Origin: an uncultured Eubacteriales bacterium
Lineage (GTDB): Bacteria; Bacillota; Clostridia; Oscillospirales; CAG-272
Length of the DNA: 20,947 nt
Direction of reading: 5' to 3'
NCBI GenBank assembly: GCA_934371135.1
Contig: CAKRNO010000023.1
Span: 1 to 20,947, forward strand
Below the pieces are notes generated by a model. The model made no database searches. It was not told where the DNA came from and worked only from the letters and a program-made list of their open reading frames with translations. The translations under genes were made by a program, and so were the position numbers. This document shows positions 8,069-15,798 of this stretch, in pieces. Positions within the stretch are counted from its first letter, which is position 1; the number at the start of each line of letters is the position of its first letter.

Positions 8069-8815
8069 TTATGCCTTGGGGGCTTCGTGGCTGACGGAGA
8101 GGATCTTCAGCGCCATCTTGGTGCCGTTCGCCAGGAGCGCAGTGACCGTTTCACCCTCGCCGTGACCGAGCAGGGCGACGCCGATCGGAGACTCGTCCGA
8201 GATGGGGCGGTAGGTCTCGTCTGCGAGCGGGTTGGTCTCATAGGAGCCGACGATGCGGTACTTCTTGACCGTCCCCGCCTTGTCAACGGCGACATAGGCG
8301 CCGATGCTGACCTTGGAGTAGTCAACCGTCTCATCCGTCGTCAGTACGGCGTGGGTGATCTCCTCCTCGAGCTCTGCCACCTGGTTATTGAGCTTCTCCT
8401 GCTCCTTCTTCGCCTCGGTGTATTCGCTGTTCTCGGACAGGTCACCGTAGGCGCGGGCAGAGGAAATATCCTTCTTGTTCTTTTCGAGGTCGAGCTTGCG
8501 CTCGGCGAGCTCCTTCATCTTGGAGAGCAGCTGTGCCTCGGAGACACGCTTGACCTCCCCGTTATCACTGCCGGTGTAGGGCTCCACCTTGTGCTTCTTC
8601 ATCTTTTCGCCGAGGGCGCGGATCTTCTCGCGGATGGCAGTCACGTCTTCTTCATGCGTTGCCGCCGCCGTGTCCTTCTCCGCGTCGGTGACGTCCGACG
8701 AGGCAATCAACGCACGGTAGGCGCGCTCTTTCTCCTCGAGCTGTACTTCCCAGTACGCGAGGTCTTCCATAAACTTTTTGTATTCGCTTTGGGTATAGAC
8801 TTTTGTTTCGGACAT
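8069..8815 (-). CDS. GreA/GreB family transcription elongation factor with an extra N-terminal coiled coil
   Basis: Gre factors enter the RNA polymerase secondary channel and stimulate cleavage of backtracked RNA. Residues 85-248 form a complete Gre factor: a coiled-coil hairpin with the catalytic acidic tip in GDLSENSEY (D125 and E128, matching D41 and E44 of E. coli GreA), then the C-terminal FKBP-like domain. The protein has 248 residues against about 158 for GreA. The surplus of about 84 residues lies at the N-terminus, is highly charged and helical, and begins YTQSEYKKFMEDLAYWE, which resembles the start of a normal Gre coiled coil but lacks the GDLSEN tip. The ATG at 8815 has GAGGAGA upstream at good spacing, so the extension is probably translated. 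It sits between the S41 protease and lysS genes. Confidence 0.85.
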   Translation of the reverse strand: MSETKVYTQSEYKKFMEDLAYWEVQLEEKERAYRALIASSDVTDAEKDTAAATHEEDVTAIREKIRALGEKMKKHKVEPYTGSDNGEVKRVSEAQLLSKMKELAERKLDLEKNKKDISSARAYGDLSENSEYTEAKKEQEKLNNQVAELEEEITHAVLTTDETVDYSKVSIGAYVAVDKAGTVKKYRIVGSYETNPLADETYRPISDESPIGVALLGHGEGETVTALLANGTKMALKILSVSHEAPKA

Positions 8816-8864
8816 GGGTTCTATCTCCTCAAAAATATATATTTCGGTAGGGGTTTTCGTTCAT

Positions 8865-10223
8865 TCAGTGCCGGAAGGCTTCCAGCGCGCGGGCGAGCAC
8901 GGTATCCGTCTCACCGTTCGGGAGAGTCAGGGACCCCTCCGACGCTTTCAGGTACAGATCCCCGATGCGGGTGTCGTTGGCCACCGTCCCGTAGCCCTCT
9001 GTCGGGGCGATGCCGGTGCCGTGGTAGTTGCCGCCGAAGGGCGGGTCATAGAGCGCGACGGTGAGCTTGAGATAGCTGCCGTCGGAGAGGCGGTAGGAAT
9101 TCTGCATACAGCCCTTGCCGTAGGTATTGCTGCCGACGATGGTGACGTCGGGGAAGTCGGGGTACTGCGCGTCGTTCGCGGCGTAGTCGCGGAGCGCCGA
9201 GGTAAAGAGCTCTGCCGCCGAGGCGGTCGAGCCGTTCACGAGCACGGCCATCGGGACCGAGACGACGTGGGCGACCTGCTCGTCGGTGAGCGTCTGCTTT
9301 CCGGCGTTCGTCACCTTTCCGTCCGATGCCGAAATGGTGTAATTGTTCTCCCGGAGCGTCTCCGTCCCGTAGCGGATGTGGGCGATGTCCCCGTCGGGGA
9401 GCAGGTAGGCGAGCATCTCGGAGACGGTCGAGAGGTACCCCCCGCCGTTGTAGCGCAGGTCAAAGATCATGCCCGAGACCCCGCTCGCCTCCGCCTCGTC
9501 TACGGCATCGACGAACTCGGAGAGGGTGACGGTATTGAAGTCGGTGATGCGGATATAGGCGACCTCGCCGCCCTCCGCGAGGGACAGGCGGGATGTATAA
9601 ACGGTCTTTTTCCGGTAGAGCCCGCGCCGGACGGTATAGTCCGCGGGTGCGGCATCGCCGCGCTGCACGGTCAGGGTCACGGTCGTGCCCTCCTCACCCC
9701 GCACGCGTTCAAGCGCCGCGCTGGCGCCGCCGATCGCACGGATGCTCTCGCCGTTCACGGCGAGGATGAGGTCGCCGGGCAGGAGCCCTGCCTCCTCGGC
9801 ACCCGAGCCGGAGAACACCGCGAGCAGGCGGACGGCAGGCTCGCCGCCGTTCGTCTGGTAGGAGTCCACGGAGGCACCGATGCCATAGACCTCACCGGCG
9901 AGGTCCGCCGAATAGGCGGCAAACTCCGCCGCCGTCATGTACGAGGCGTAAGGATCCTTCGTCGCGGCGACAATTGCGCGGGCAAAGAGCCCGGTGTAAT
10001 CCGTCCCATCGGGGAGCCCGTAATAGGAATACTGCCGCAGCGCTTCACAGAGCTCGCGGTAGTTGTCCGGGACGCCGTCGATCGCCGGGTACTCAACCGG
10101 TACCTCGCGGATCTTGACGGGCGTATTCGCCCGGGTGATGAAGAAGGTGAGTGTGCAGGCAAGCGCGGCGACGAGGAGGAGCGAGCCGAGGAAGAGCCAG
10201 AACTGCTTTTTCGTGAGTTGCAT
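8865..10223 (-). CDS. S41 family C-terminal processing peptidase with PDZ domain
   Basis: This 452-residue serine protease is anchored by a single N-terminal membrane segment (about 8-30), with the catalytic part outside the cell. After a helical N-terminal region with DPYASYM (90-96) comes a PDZ domain (about 113-199, with LLPGDLILAVNGE) and the S41 protease domain. The Ser-Lys dyad is visible: NGSTASAAE, with S335 the likely nucleophile, and YGKGCMQ with K370 and Q374. About ten residues more than usual separate the serine and lysine. The family trims C-termini of membrane or secreted proteins and, in CtpB, activates sporulation signalling; the target here is unknown. The ATG at 10223 follows GGGAGGT. 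The GreA-like gene starts 49 bases downstream. Confidence 0.92.
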   Translation of the reverse strand: MQLTKKQFWLFLGSLLLVAALACTLTFFITRANTPVKIREVPVEYPAIDGVPDNYRELCEALRQYSYYGLPDGTDYTGLFARAIVAATKDPYASYMTAAEFAAYSADLAGEVYGIGASVDSYQTNGGEPAVRLLAVFSGSGAEEAGLLPGDLILAVNGESIRAIGGASAALERVRGEEGTTVTLTVQRGDAAPADYTVRRGLYRKKTVYTSRLSLAEGGEVAYIRITDFNTVTLSEFVDAVDEAEASGVSGMIFDLRYNGGGYLSTVSEMLAYLLPDGDIAHIRYGTETLRENNYTISASDGKVTNAGKQTLTDEQVAHVVSVPMAVLVNGSTASAAELFTSALRDYAANDAQYPDFPDVTIVGSNTYGKGCMQNSYRLSDGSYLKLTVALYDPPFGGNYHGTGIAPTEGYGTVANDTRIGDLYLKASEGSLTLPNGETDTVLARALEAFRH

Positions 10224-10264
10224 GAGGATACCTCCCGACGGACAGTCTCATAAAACCGACAGCA

Positions 10265-10293
10265 CCCCGGCCGCGGCGGTGCCGCGGTCGGGG
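10265..10293. other. Strong GC hairpin between the cdaR-like and S41 genes
   Basis: CCCCGGCCGCGG (10265-10276) pairs with CCGCGGTCGGGG (10282-10293), twelve positions with one non-Watson-Crick pair and a 5-base loop. It lies in the 122-base gap downstream of the regulator and upstream of the protease, both on the minus strand. GGTTTT follows only about seven bases later on the minus strand, so it would be a weak or partial terminator. Confidence 0.5.
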
Positions 10294-10345
10294 AGTGGTC
10301 ACGCCCCCCGTAGTATGGCACAGGACGGGCGCGAAAAACGTCGAT

Positions 10346-11431
10346 TCAGAACTTGGTGGGCTTACTGGTCAGATATTTTTTGACCATGAGGGCGACCTTG
10401 AAGGTGACGGCGTGGTCAAACTCGCGCAGATCGAGCCCGGTCAGCTTACGGATCTTCTCAAGGCGGTACACCAGCGTGTTACGGTGCACGAACAGCTTAC
10501 GCGAGGTTTCGGAAACGTTCAGGTTGTTTTCAAAGAAGGCGCGCACGGTGTCCAGCGTCTCGTCGTCGAGCGACTCGAGCGAGCCGCGGCGGAAGACCTC
10601 CTGGAGGAACACCTCGCAGAGCGTGGTCGGGAGCTGGTAGATCAGGCGCCCGATGCCGAGGTTTTCATACGAAATCGGGTTCTTCGCCGTATCGAACACC
10701 TTACCGACCTCCAGCGCGATGCGCGCTTCCTTATAGGCGCGGGCAAGGTCCTTGATGTTGGAGACGACGGAGGAGATACCGACCGACACATTGACGAGGG
10801 ACTCGGCGTTGAGGGTCTTGATGATGTTTTCCGCGATATCGGAGATGTCCGTCTGGGTCGTGCCCTCCGGCAGCTCCTTGACGAGGGCAACGTCCTGCTC
10901 CCCGATATTGATGACGTAGTCATGGGCGCGGTCGGGGTACATCCCGCTGATGATCTCATAGGGGAACTGATCCGAGGTGCCCTGGTATTTGATGATGTAA
11001 ACGACGCGGCGCTCCTCGGAATTGAAGCGCAGCTCCTTGGACTTTGCGTATATGTCGCTCGGCAGGATGTTGTCGAGCATGATATTCTTGATAAAGGAAG
11101 CTTTATCGTACTTCTGGTCGTAGAGGTTCTTCATATTGCCGAGCGCAATCGCGAGGAGCGCCGCGGCCTGTTCTGCCGGCTTGTCTGCCCCCTCGACGAA
11201 GACGATGAGATCCGGCTTGCCGCTCGTGACAAGAGAACGGTAGGTGACGCCGCCGGTCACGACCCCCTCCGGGCGGAAGGTGAGATCCTCACGGATGCCC
11301 TGGCGCACCTCACCGATATGCTGCAGGTCGCTGCACGCCACGACGATATCGTTCTTATCGATGATCCCGATGACGCGGCCGATCGCGTCTTTCATCTGGT
11401 GGATCACGCTCTGAAACATTCTGTTAAACAC
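10346..11431 (-). CDS. CdaR/PucR-type transcriptional regulator
   Basis: This 361-residue protein has the layout of the CdaR/PucR family: an N-terminal ligand-sensing region, a central GGDEF-like domain (about 130-250) and a C-terminal PucR helix-turn-helix (about 296-352, with VSETSRKLFVHRNTLVYRLE). E. coli CdaR responds to sugar diacids; the ligand and targets here are unknown. No sugar-diacid or purine genes adjoin it. The start appears to be the GTG at 11431, because GGAGGT (11439-11444) sits seven bases upstream; the ATG four codons later would be 19 bases from it. The gene has its own promoter and lies between rsmE and the S41 protease on the same strand. Confidence 0.9.
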   Translation of the reverse strand: MFNRMFQSVIHQMKDAIGRVIGIIDKNDIVVACSDLQHIGEVRQGIREDLTFRPEGVVTGGVTYRSLVTSGKPDLIVFVEGADKPAEQAAALLAIALGNMKNLYDQKYDKASFIKNIMLDNILPSDIYAKSKELRFNSEERRVVYIIKYQGTSDQFPYEIISGMYPDRAHDYVINIGEQDVALVKELPEGTTQTDISDIAENIIKTLNAESLVNVSVGISSVVSNIKDLARAYKEARIALEVGKVFDTAKNPISYENLGIGRLIYQLPTTLCEVFLQEVFRRGSLESLDDETLDTVRAFFENNLNVSETSRKLFVHRNTLVYRLEKIRKLTGLDLREFDHAVTFKVALMVKKYLTSKPTKF

Positions 11432-11479
11432 AGTAGGGACCTCCCTTGCTTTCTTGCGGAATTGTTCATATCGGACTAC

Positions 11480-11508
11480 ATTTTAACCGATTTTTTGTGT
11501 TTTTTCAA
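11480..11508 (-). promoter_or_regulatory. Sigma-A type promoter for the cdaR-like gene
   Basis: Read on the minus strand: TTGAAA (11508-11503), a 17-base spacer, then TAAAAT (11485-11480). It lies in an AT-rich gap of 147 bases after rsmE and about 50 bases before the regulator's GTG start. The downstream S41, GreA-like and lysS genes may share this transcript. Confidence 0.7.
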
Positions 11509-11578
11509 TAGAATTTTGAAAAAAGTTCTTGAAAAATGTAAAAATGACTGTGAAATATGGCAAAAAGCAACAAAGAGT

Positions 11579-12328
11579 TTACCCCTCGGGGAGCTCGTAC
11601 GCGTAGGAAAGAGCGGAGAGCACATAGGCGGGCGCCGTCTCACAGCGCAGGATGCGCTCCCCGAGCCCGACGGCGATACAGCCGGCGTCCGTCGCCGCCT
11701 TCGCCTCCGCCGGGGAGAAGCCGCCCTCCGCCCCGATGATCACCGATACCGTGCGCGGTGCGGGGTGTGTCTCCAGCACGGCGCGCAGGGACTGCGTCCC
11801 CTGACCCTCATAGCAAAAGAGAGGGAGCTCGGCGTCCGCCGCCGCCCGCAGGGCATCGGCAAAGGAGAGCGGGGCATCGACCGCGGGGATGACGCTCCTG
11901 CCGCACTGCTTCGCCGCCGCCTCGGCAATCTTCGCGTGCCGCTCGGCGATGCGCGCCAGCTTTTCGGCGGGCGGGCGCTTGATGCACCGTTCGCTCTCGA
12001 ACGGCGTGATGCGCGCGGCGCCCAGCTCGACCGCCTTCTGGAGGACCGTCTCCAGTTTGTCCCCCTTGGGGTATGCCATGAAAAGGCGGATCCGGACGGG
12101 GGACTCGCCCGTGCCCGCGCGGCGCGAGAGGATTTCACAGGTGGCTTCCTCGTCGCGGATACGGGTCAGGCGGCAGTCGTAGACCGTGCCGGCGTCGTCA
12201 CACACGGTGACGGGGTCGCCGACGGCAAGGCGCAGGGCGCGCGCGATATGGTGGGCGTCTGCCCCGCGGATGACGAGGGTATCCGCCGCGGGGTCCAGGG
12301 CGTCACGGTTGATGAAAAAGCGGGGCAT
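11579..12328 (-). CDS. rsmE: 16S rRNA (uracil-1498-N3)-methyltransferase RsmE
   Basis: This 249-residue SPOUT-class methyltransferase uses SAM to methylate U1498 in 16S rRNA. A PUA-like N-terminal domain (about 1-70) is followed by the knotted SPOUT fold. Family motifs are KGDKLETVLQKAVELG (88-103), a variant of the EAAEQSGR motif (EAAAKQCGR, 136-144), IGAEGGFSPAE (198-208) and LGERILRCETA (222-232), in which the usual threonine after ILR is a cysteine. The ATG at 12328 follows AAAGGAG with normal spacing. It is the third gene of the ribF-prmA-rsmE run; the 125-base gap from prmA contains only short GC-rich hairpins. Confidence 0.95.
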   Translation of the reverse strand: MPRFFINRDALDPAADTLVIRGADAHHIARALRLAVGDPVTVCDDAGTVYDCRLTRIRDEEATCEILSRRAGTGESPVRIRLFMAYPKGDKLETVLQKAVELGAARITPFESERCIKRPPAEKLARIAERHAKIAEAAAKQCGRSVIPAVDAPLSFADALRAAADAELPLFCYEGQGTQSLRAVLETHPAPRTVSVIIGAEGGFSPAEAKAATDAGCIAVGLGERILRCETAPAYVLSALSYAYELPEG

Positions 12329-12453
12329 AGCGGCTCCTTTCCGCCGTTTCGGCGGGGGTTTTGGCGTTTTCGGGGGTTACAGGGGGTCTGATACCGGCTC
12401 GCACCGGCGTTCCGCGACGGTTCCCGCCGCTGCGGGCAACCGGGCGCCGCCGG

Positions 12454-13374
12454 TCAGTCGTTTTTGCGGTAGCAGAGGGCGACCCAGTCGCGCTCCGTCA
12501 TCTCGTCGATGCGGGTGAAGCCCGCCGCCGTCATGGCGCTCTCGACGAGCGGCGCCTTGTCCGCGACGATGCCGGAGACGATCACTTTTGCGTGCGGCGT
12601 GAGATACCCGCCGAGGTCGGGTGCCATGCGGCAGAGGATCTCTGCCACGATGTTGGCGAGACACAGGTCGAATTTCCCGCCCGCGAGCGAGACGCCGCGG
12701 AGCAGGTCGGAGACGCCGACCTCAATATCGGGGCAGCCGTTGTCGCGGCAGTTCTCCCGCGCGACCTTGACGGCGACGGGGTCGATGTCATAGGCGGCGC
12801 ACGAGGCGGCGCCCAGTTTCGCGGCGCAGATGGAGAGGATGCCCGAGCCCGTGCCGACGTCGAGCACGCGCTCGCCGCCGCGGAGATGCTTTTCCAGAAG
12901 GGAGATCACGAGGCGGGTCGTCTCGTGCGTCCCCGTACCGAACGCCATCCCGGGGTCCATGCGGACGATGACCTCGCCCGCCGCCGGGGCGTAGGACTGC
13001 CACGCGGGCACGATCGTCACCCTACCGAGGGGGATGGGCTTATAATACTGCTTCCAGGACTCTGCCCAGTCCTCCTCGTCCAGCCCCTCCACCTCAAAGG
13101 TGACGGGGATACCGAGTGCGGTGAAGCGGTCACGCAGGAAGGCGAGACTGTCCTTCGGGTGTTTTTCCTCCGGGAGAAAACAGGAGACGGCGACCCGGGT
13201 GCGGTCGGCACCGAGCAGCTTTTCGTCGATGAGCTCGCCGTACATACCGTTTGTCGAGAGATCGCTGTAATCCTCTATCATGAGCCCGTTGTCGACCATG
13301 CTCATCACGGCGGTGATGCGGTCGAGGTCCTCTGTCCTGCCTTTCGCCGTCAGGCGCGTCCATGTTCCAGCCAT
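12454..13374 (-). CDS. prmA: Ribosomal protein L11 methyltransferase PrmA
   Basis: This 306-residue enzyme uses SAM to methylate ribosomal protein L11. The N-terminal substrate-recognition region includes EDWAESWKQYYKP (101-113). The Rossmann methyltransferase domain carries DPGMAFGTGTHETTR (140-154), VLDVGTGSGILSICAAKLGA (170-189) and the LANI segment (239-242). The length is normal. The open frame continues upstream for about 155 codons, but that sequence is the shadow of ribF; the ATG at 13374, with GAGGAAG ten bases before it, is the real start. It overlaps the end of ribF by 25 bases, which implies coupled translation. Confidence 0.95.
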   Translation of the reverse strand: MAGTWTRLTAKGRTEDLDRITAVMSMVDNGLMIEDYSDLSTNGMYGELIDEKLLGADRTRVAVSCFLPEEKHPKDSLAFLRDRFTALGIPVTFEVEGLDEEDWAESWKQYYKPIPLGRVTIVPAWQSYAPAAGEVIVRMDPGMAFGTGTHETTRLVISLLEKHLRGGERVLDVGTGSGILSICAAKLGAASCAAYDIDPVAVKVARENCRDNGCPDIEVGVSDLLRGVSLAGGKFDLCLANIVAEILCRMAPDLGGYLTPHAKVIVSGIVADKAPLVESAMTAAGFTRIDEMTERDWVALCYRKND

Positions 13375-14288
13375 ATTCTTTTTGCTTCCTCTATATTTCG
13401 TGTGATTTCGTTTTTCAGGTTGTCGAGCGAGTCGAACCGGCGCTCCCCGCGCAGGTAGGCAAAGAGCCGCACGGTCGGCGCCGTGCCGTACAGGTCGCCC
13501 GAGAAGCCGATGATGTGCGTCTCGACCGTCACCCCCTCGCCCGAGACGGTGGGGCGGGTACCGACGTTGGTCACGGCGGGATAGGTGTGCCCGAAGACGA
13601 TCGCCTCCCCGGCATAGACGCCGCGCTTCGGCAGGAGCAGCCCCGGGGGGATCTCCCCGTTCACGGTCGGCAGACCGACGGTGCGCCCGAGGGCTCTCCC
13701 GTGGACGGTCGGCAGGGTCAGGGAATAGGGCCTGCCGAGCAGCTCTGCGGCGAGGGGCATATCGCCGGCAGCAATCGCCTCGCGGATGCGGGAGGAGGAG
13801 ACGGGCGATCCGTCCGAGAGGGTCACGCCGGGGAGGCACATTGCTTCCCCGCCCGCGCGGCGCATGAGTGCCGCGAGAGTATCGGCGTCTCCCGCCGCCC
13901 CCCGACCGAACCGGAAGTTGTAGCCGACGAGGGCAAGGCGCGCGGCGAGCGCGCCCGTGAGCACTTCATCCGTAAACGCCTCGGGGGTCATATCGCGCAC
14001 GGCGGGAAAGGGGAGCACCACCGCCGCATCCATGCCGGCATCGCGCAGGAGGGAGAGCCGTGCCCCGAGGGGGCAGATGCGGGCGGCGCCCGGCTTGAGC
14101 CCCGGGTCGTCACCGAAGGTCAGGACGGCGGCGGTGAGCCCCCGCCGGGTCGCCTCGCGGCGCGTCAGGTCCAGAAGCGCCCGGTGCCCGCGGTGCACGC
14201 CGTCAAACAGCCCGACGGCGACAGCCGAGGGCGGGAGACACGGGGCGCCGCCCTGGGTGAGTGCGGAAAGATCGGACAGAATCTGCAA
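13350..14288 (-). CDS. ribF: Bifunctional riboflavin kinase / FAD synthetase
   Basis: This 312-residue cytoplasmic enzyme phosphorylates riboflavin to FMN and adenylates FMN to FAD. The nucleotidyltransferase half has GLFDGVHRGH (26-35), VGYNFRFGRG (121-130) and SSSRIRE (164-170). The kinase half has GRALGRTVGLPTVN (197-210), NVGTRPT (241-247) and VETHIIGF (255-262). The start seems to be a TTG at 14288: a stop codon lies three codons upstream in frame, and GAGGAG (14299-14304) lies ten bases before it. An ATG at 14298 is in another frame and is not the start. It heads the ribF-prmA-rsmE group and has its own promoter. No FMN riboswitch is visible in the short leader. Confidence 0.94.
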   Translation of the reverse strand: MQILSDLSALTQGGAPCLPPSAVAVGLFDGVHRGHRALLDLTRREATRRGLTAAVLTFGDDPGLKPGAARICPLGARLSLLRDAGMDAAVVLPFPAVRDMTPEAFTDEVLTGALAARLALVGYNFRFGRGAAGDADTLAALMRRAGGEAMCLPGVTLSDGSPVSSSRIREAIAAGDMPLAAELLGRPYSLTLPTVHGRALGRTVGLPTVNGEIPPGLLLPKRGVYAGEAIVFGHTYPAVTNVGTRPTVSGEGVTVETHIIGFSGDLYGTAPTVRLFAYLRGERRFDSLDNLKNEITRNIEEAKRIWLEHGRA

Positions 14289-14324
14289 AACGGCTCATCT
14301 CCTCTCATGCGGTGACCCCGCGGG

Positions 14325-14342
14325 GGGGCGCCGGGGCGCCCC
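14325..14342. other. Palindromic GC hairpin in the ribF leader
   Basis: GGGGCGCC (14325-14332) and GGCGCCCC (14335-14342) form a near-perfect palindrome between the ribF promoter and its ribosome binding site. It may stabilise the leader or regulate initiation. It is far too small to be a riboswitch. Confidence 0.45.
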
Positions 14343-14358
14343 TCTCATAACTTCCTTT

Positions 14359-14387
14359 AGTATAATGGTTCCGGGCGGGATTGTCAA
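14359..14387 (-). promoter_or_regulatory. Sigma-A type promoter for ribF-prmA-rsmE
   Basis: Read on the minus strand: TTGACA (14387-14382), a 17-base spacer, then TATACT (14364-14359). Transcription would start near 14352, giving a leader of about 64 bases before the TTG start codon of ribF. Confidence 0.8.
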
Positions 14388-14435
14388 TTCATTATGGGGT
14401 GCCGTCAGGCGGGAAAAATGTCGGTTCCGGGGCGA

Positions 14436-14464
14436 TTGACAGGCGACGGACAATCTGCTACAAT
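14436..14464 (+). promoter_or_regulatory. Sigma-A type promoter for the THUMP methyltransferase gene
   Basis: TTGACA (14436-14441), a 17-base spacer, then TACAAT (14459-14464). It is divergent from the ribF promoter; the two -35 elements are about 48 bases apart. The gene starts about 30 bases downstream, after GGGAGG at 14482-14487. Confidence 0.83.
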
Positions 14465-14494
14465 GGAGCGGTAAAAAATAAGGGAGGCGGCATG

Positions 14495-15616
14495 ATGAAG
14501 ATCCGCTACACCGCGACCTGCCTTTTCGGACTGGAGCATCTGCTCGGGGAGGAGATCGACGCGCTCGGGTACGACCGCGAGGAGACGATGGACGGGCGCG
14601 TGACCTTCCTCGGCGACGAGGAGACCGTGGCACTCGCCAACATTTTTCTGCGCTATGCGGAGCGCGTCTATATCACGCTCGGCTCCTTTCCCGCCGCGAC
14701 CTTTGACGAGGTGTTCGAGGGGGTGCGGACGCTCCCGCTCGAGACGTGGATCGGGCGCAACGACGCATTCCCCGTCAAGGGGCACAGCATCCGCTCGACC
14801 CTGACCTCGCTCCCCGCGCTCCAGAGCGTCATCAAGAAGGCGGCGGTGGAGCGGCTCTCCGCCTGCTACGGGCTCACGCAATTCCCCGAGGAGGGCGTTA
14901 AGTACCAGCTGGAATTCTTCCTGTTCAAGGACAGGCTCACGCTCATGATCGACACGAGCGGCGTCCCGCTCCACAAGCGCGGCTATCGCCCGGAGGCGAA
15001 CGCCGCTCCGCTCCGCGAGACACTCGCCGCCGCTCTCGCGGCGTACAGCCGCCCGCGGGAGGAGGTATTGCTCTGGGACCCGATGTGCGGCTCCGGCACC
15101 ATCGCCATCGAGGCGGCGATGCTCGCCAATCACATCGCCCCAGGGGCAAAGCGGCATTTCGCCGCCGAGCGTTTCCCCCAGTTTTCGCCCGCGGTCTGGC
15201 AGGCGGCGCGCGAGGAGGCAGAGGAGGGGCAGCTCGAAACCGGTATTGAGATCTACGCGTCGGATATCGACCCCGCCTGCGTGGAGCTCACCCGCTCGAA
15301 CGTCGCGCGCGCCGGGGTCAGGCAATGGGTGAAGGCTTTCCGCGCCGACGCACGCAGCATCTCTGCCCCCGGCAGGCGCGGCACCATCGTCACCAATCCC
15401 CCCTACGGCGAGCGCCTCATGACGCCCGAGGTGGTGGAGACGCTCTACCGGGAGCTCGGCGTCTGCTTCCGCTCCCTCGCCCCCTGGCAGGTGTATGTGC
15501 TGACCTCGCACCCCGACTTCGGCAGGCTGTACGGCAAACGCGCCGACAAGGTGCGCAAGCTCTATAACGGCATGATCCCCTGCTACCTCTACCAGTATTT
15601 CAAAAACGAGCGCTGA
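14495..15616 (+). CDS. THUMP domain-containing class I SAM-dependent RNA methyltransferase (RlmL/YpsC type)
   Basis: This 373-residue enzyme belongs to the group that includes the E. coli RlmL N-terminal module and B. subtilis YpsC, which make N2-methylguanine in 23S rRNA. The THUMP RNA-binding domain occupies about residues 45-160 and ends at LHKRGYR (159-165). The methyltransferase domain contains DPMCGSGTIAIEAA (195-208), the SDIDP acidic motif (256-260) and the catalytic NPPYGERL (301-308). Two ATG codons lie in tandem at 14492 and 14495; GGGAGG is four bases from the first and seven from the second, so I chose 14495. It is a single-gene unit with its own promoter and terminators. The exact target base is inferred from family membership. 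Confidence 0.93.
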   Translation: MKIRYTATCLFGLEHLLGEEIDALGYDREETMDGRVTFLGDEETVALANIFLRYAERVYITLGSFPAATFDEVFEGVRTLPLETWIGRNDAFPVKGHSIRSTLTSLPALQSVIKKAAVERLSACYGLTQFPEEGVKYQLEFFLFKDRLTLMIDTSGVPLHKRGYRPEANAAPLRETLAAALAAYSRPREEVLLWDPMCGSGTIAIEAAMLANHIAPGAKRHFAAERFPQFSPAVWQAAREEAEEGQLETGIEIYASDIDPACVELTRSNVARAGVRQWVKAFRADARSISAPGRRGTIVTNPPYGERLMTPEVVETLYRELGVCFRSLAPWQVYVLTSHPDFGRLYGKRADKVRKLYNGMIPCYLYQYFKNER

Positions 15617-15626
15617 CCGGCGCCGG

Positions 15627-15649
15627 GCGCCCCCCTCGTGGGGGGGCGC
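15627..15649 (+). terminator. GC-rich hairpin directly after the methyltransferase gene
   Basis: GCGCCCCCC (15627-15635) pairs with GGGGGGCGC (15641-15649) eleven bases after the stop codon. Only ATT follows, so it is a weak terminator or an RNA-stabilising stem ahead of the stronger hairpin at 15676. Confidence 0.5.
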
Positions 15650-15675
15650 ATTCCGGCAGGCGGTGCGCCTATCAA

Positions 15676-15720
15676 AACAGCGTTGTGCCCGGTTTTCCGG
15701 CACAACGCTGTTCTGTTTTG
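15676..15720. terminator. Strong bidirectional intrinsic terminator
   Basis: AACAGCGTTGTGCC (15676-15689) pairs perfectly with GGCACAACGCTGTT (15699-15712), a 14-pair stem with a 9-base loop. On the plus strand it is followed by CTGTTTTG; on the minus strand by TTGATAGGC. An alternative outer pairing is possible, TCAAAACAG (15672-15680) with CTGTTTTGA (15713-15721). It separates the converging methyltransferase gene and the glycosyltransferase-acyltransferase operon. Confidence 0.8.
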
Positions 15721-15798
15721 ACGGGGTTCTGCCCGGCAATCTGTCGGGCGGGCTCCACCCGGCAGTGATCCATCCCGGCGGGCTCACCGCCTACCGGC

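Noticed and set aside
7031..12391. Long plus-strand open frames opposite lysS, the S41 protease and the regulator (7031-9064, 8814-10253, 10295-12391)
   Set aside because: All lie antisense to genes with clear motifs and have valine- and arginine-rich, low-information translations. They are shadow frames of GC-rich DNA.
13375..13839. N-terminal extension of PrmA by about 155 residues
   Set aside because: The extension lies in another frame of ribF, is arginine- and proline-rich, and the internal ATG at 13374 has a good ribosome binding site and matches the family's start.
14289..14358. FMN riboswitch upstream of ribF
   Set aside because: The leader is only about 64 bases long, too short for the FMN aptamer, and lacks its conserved segments; only one GC palindrome is present.
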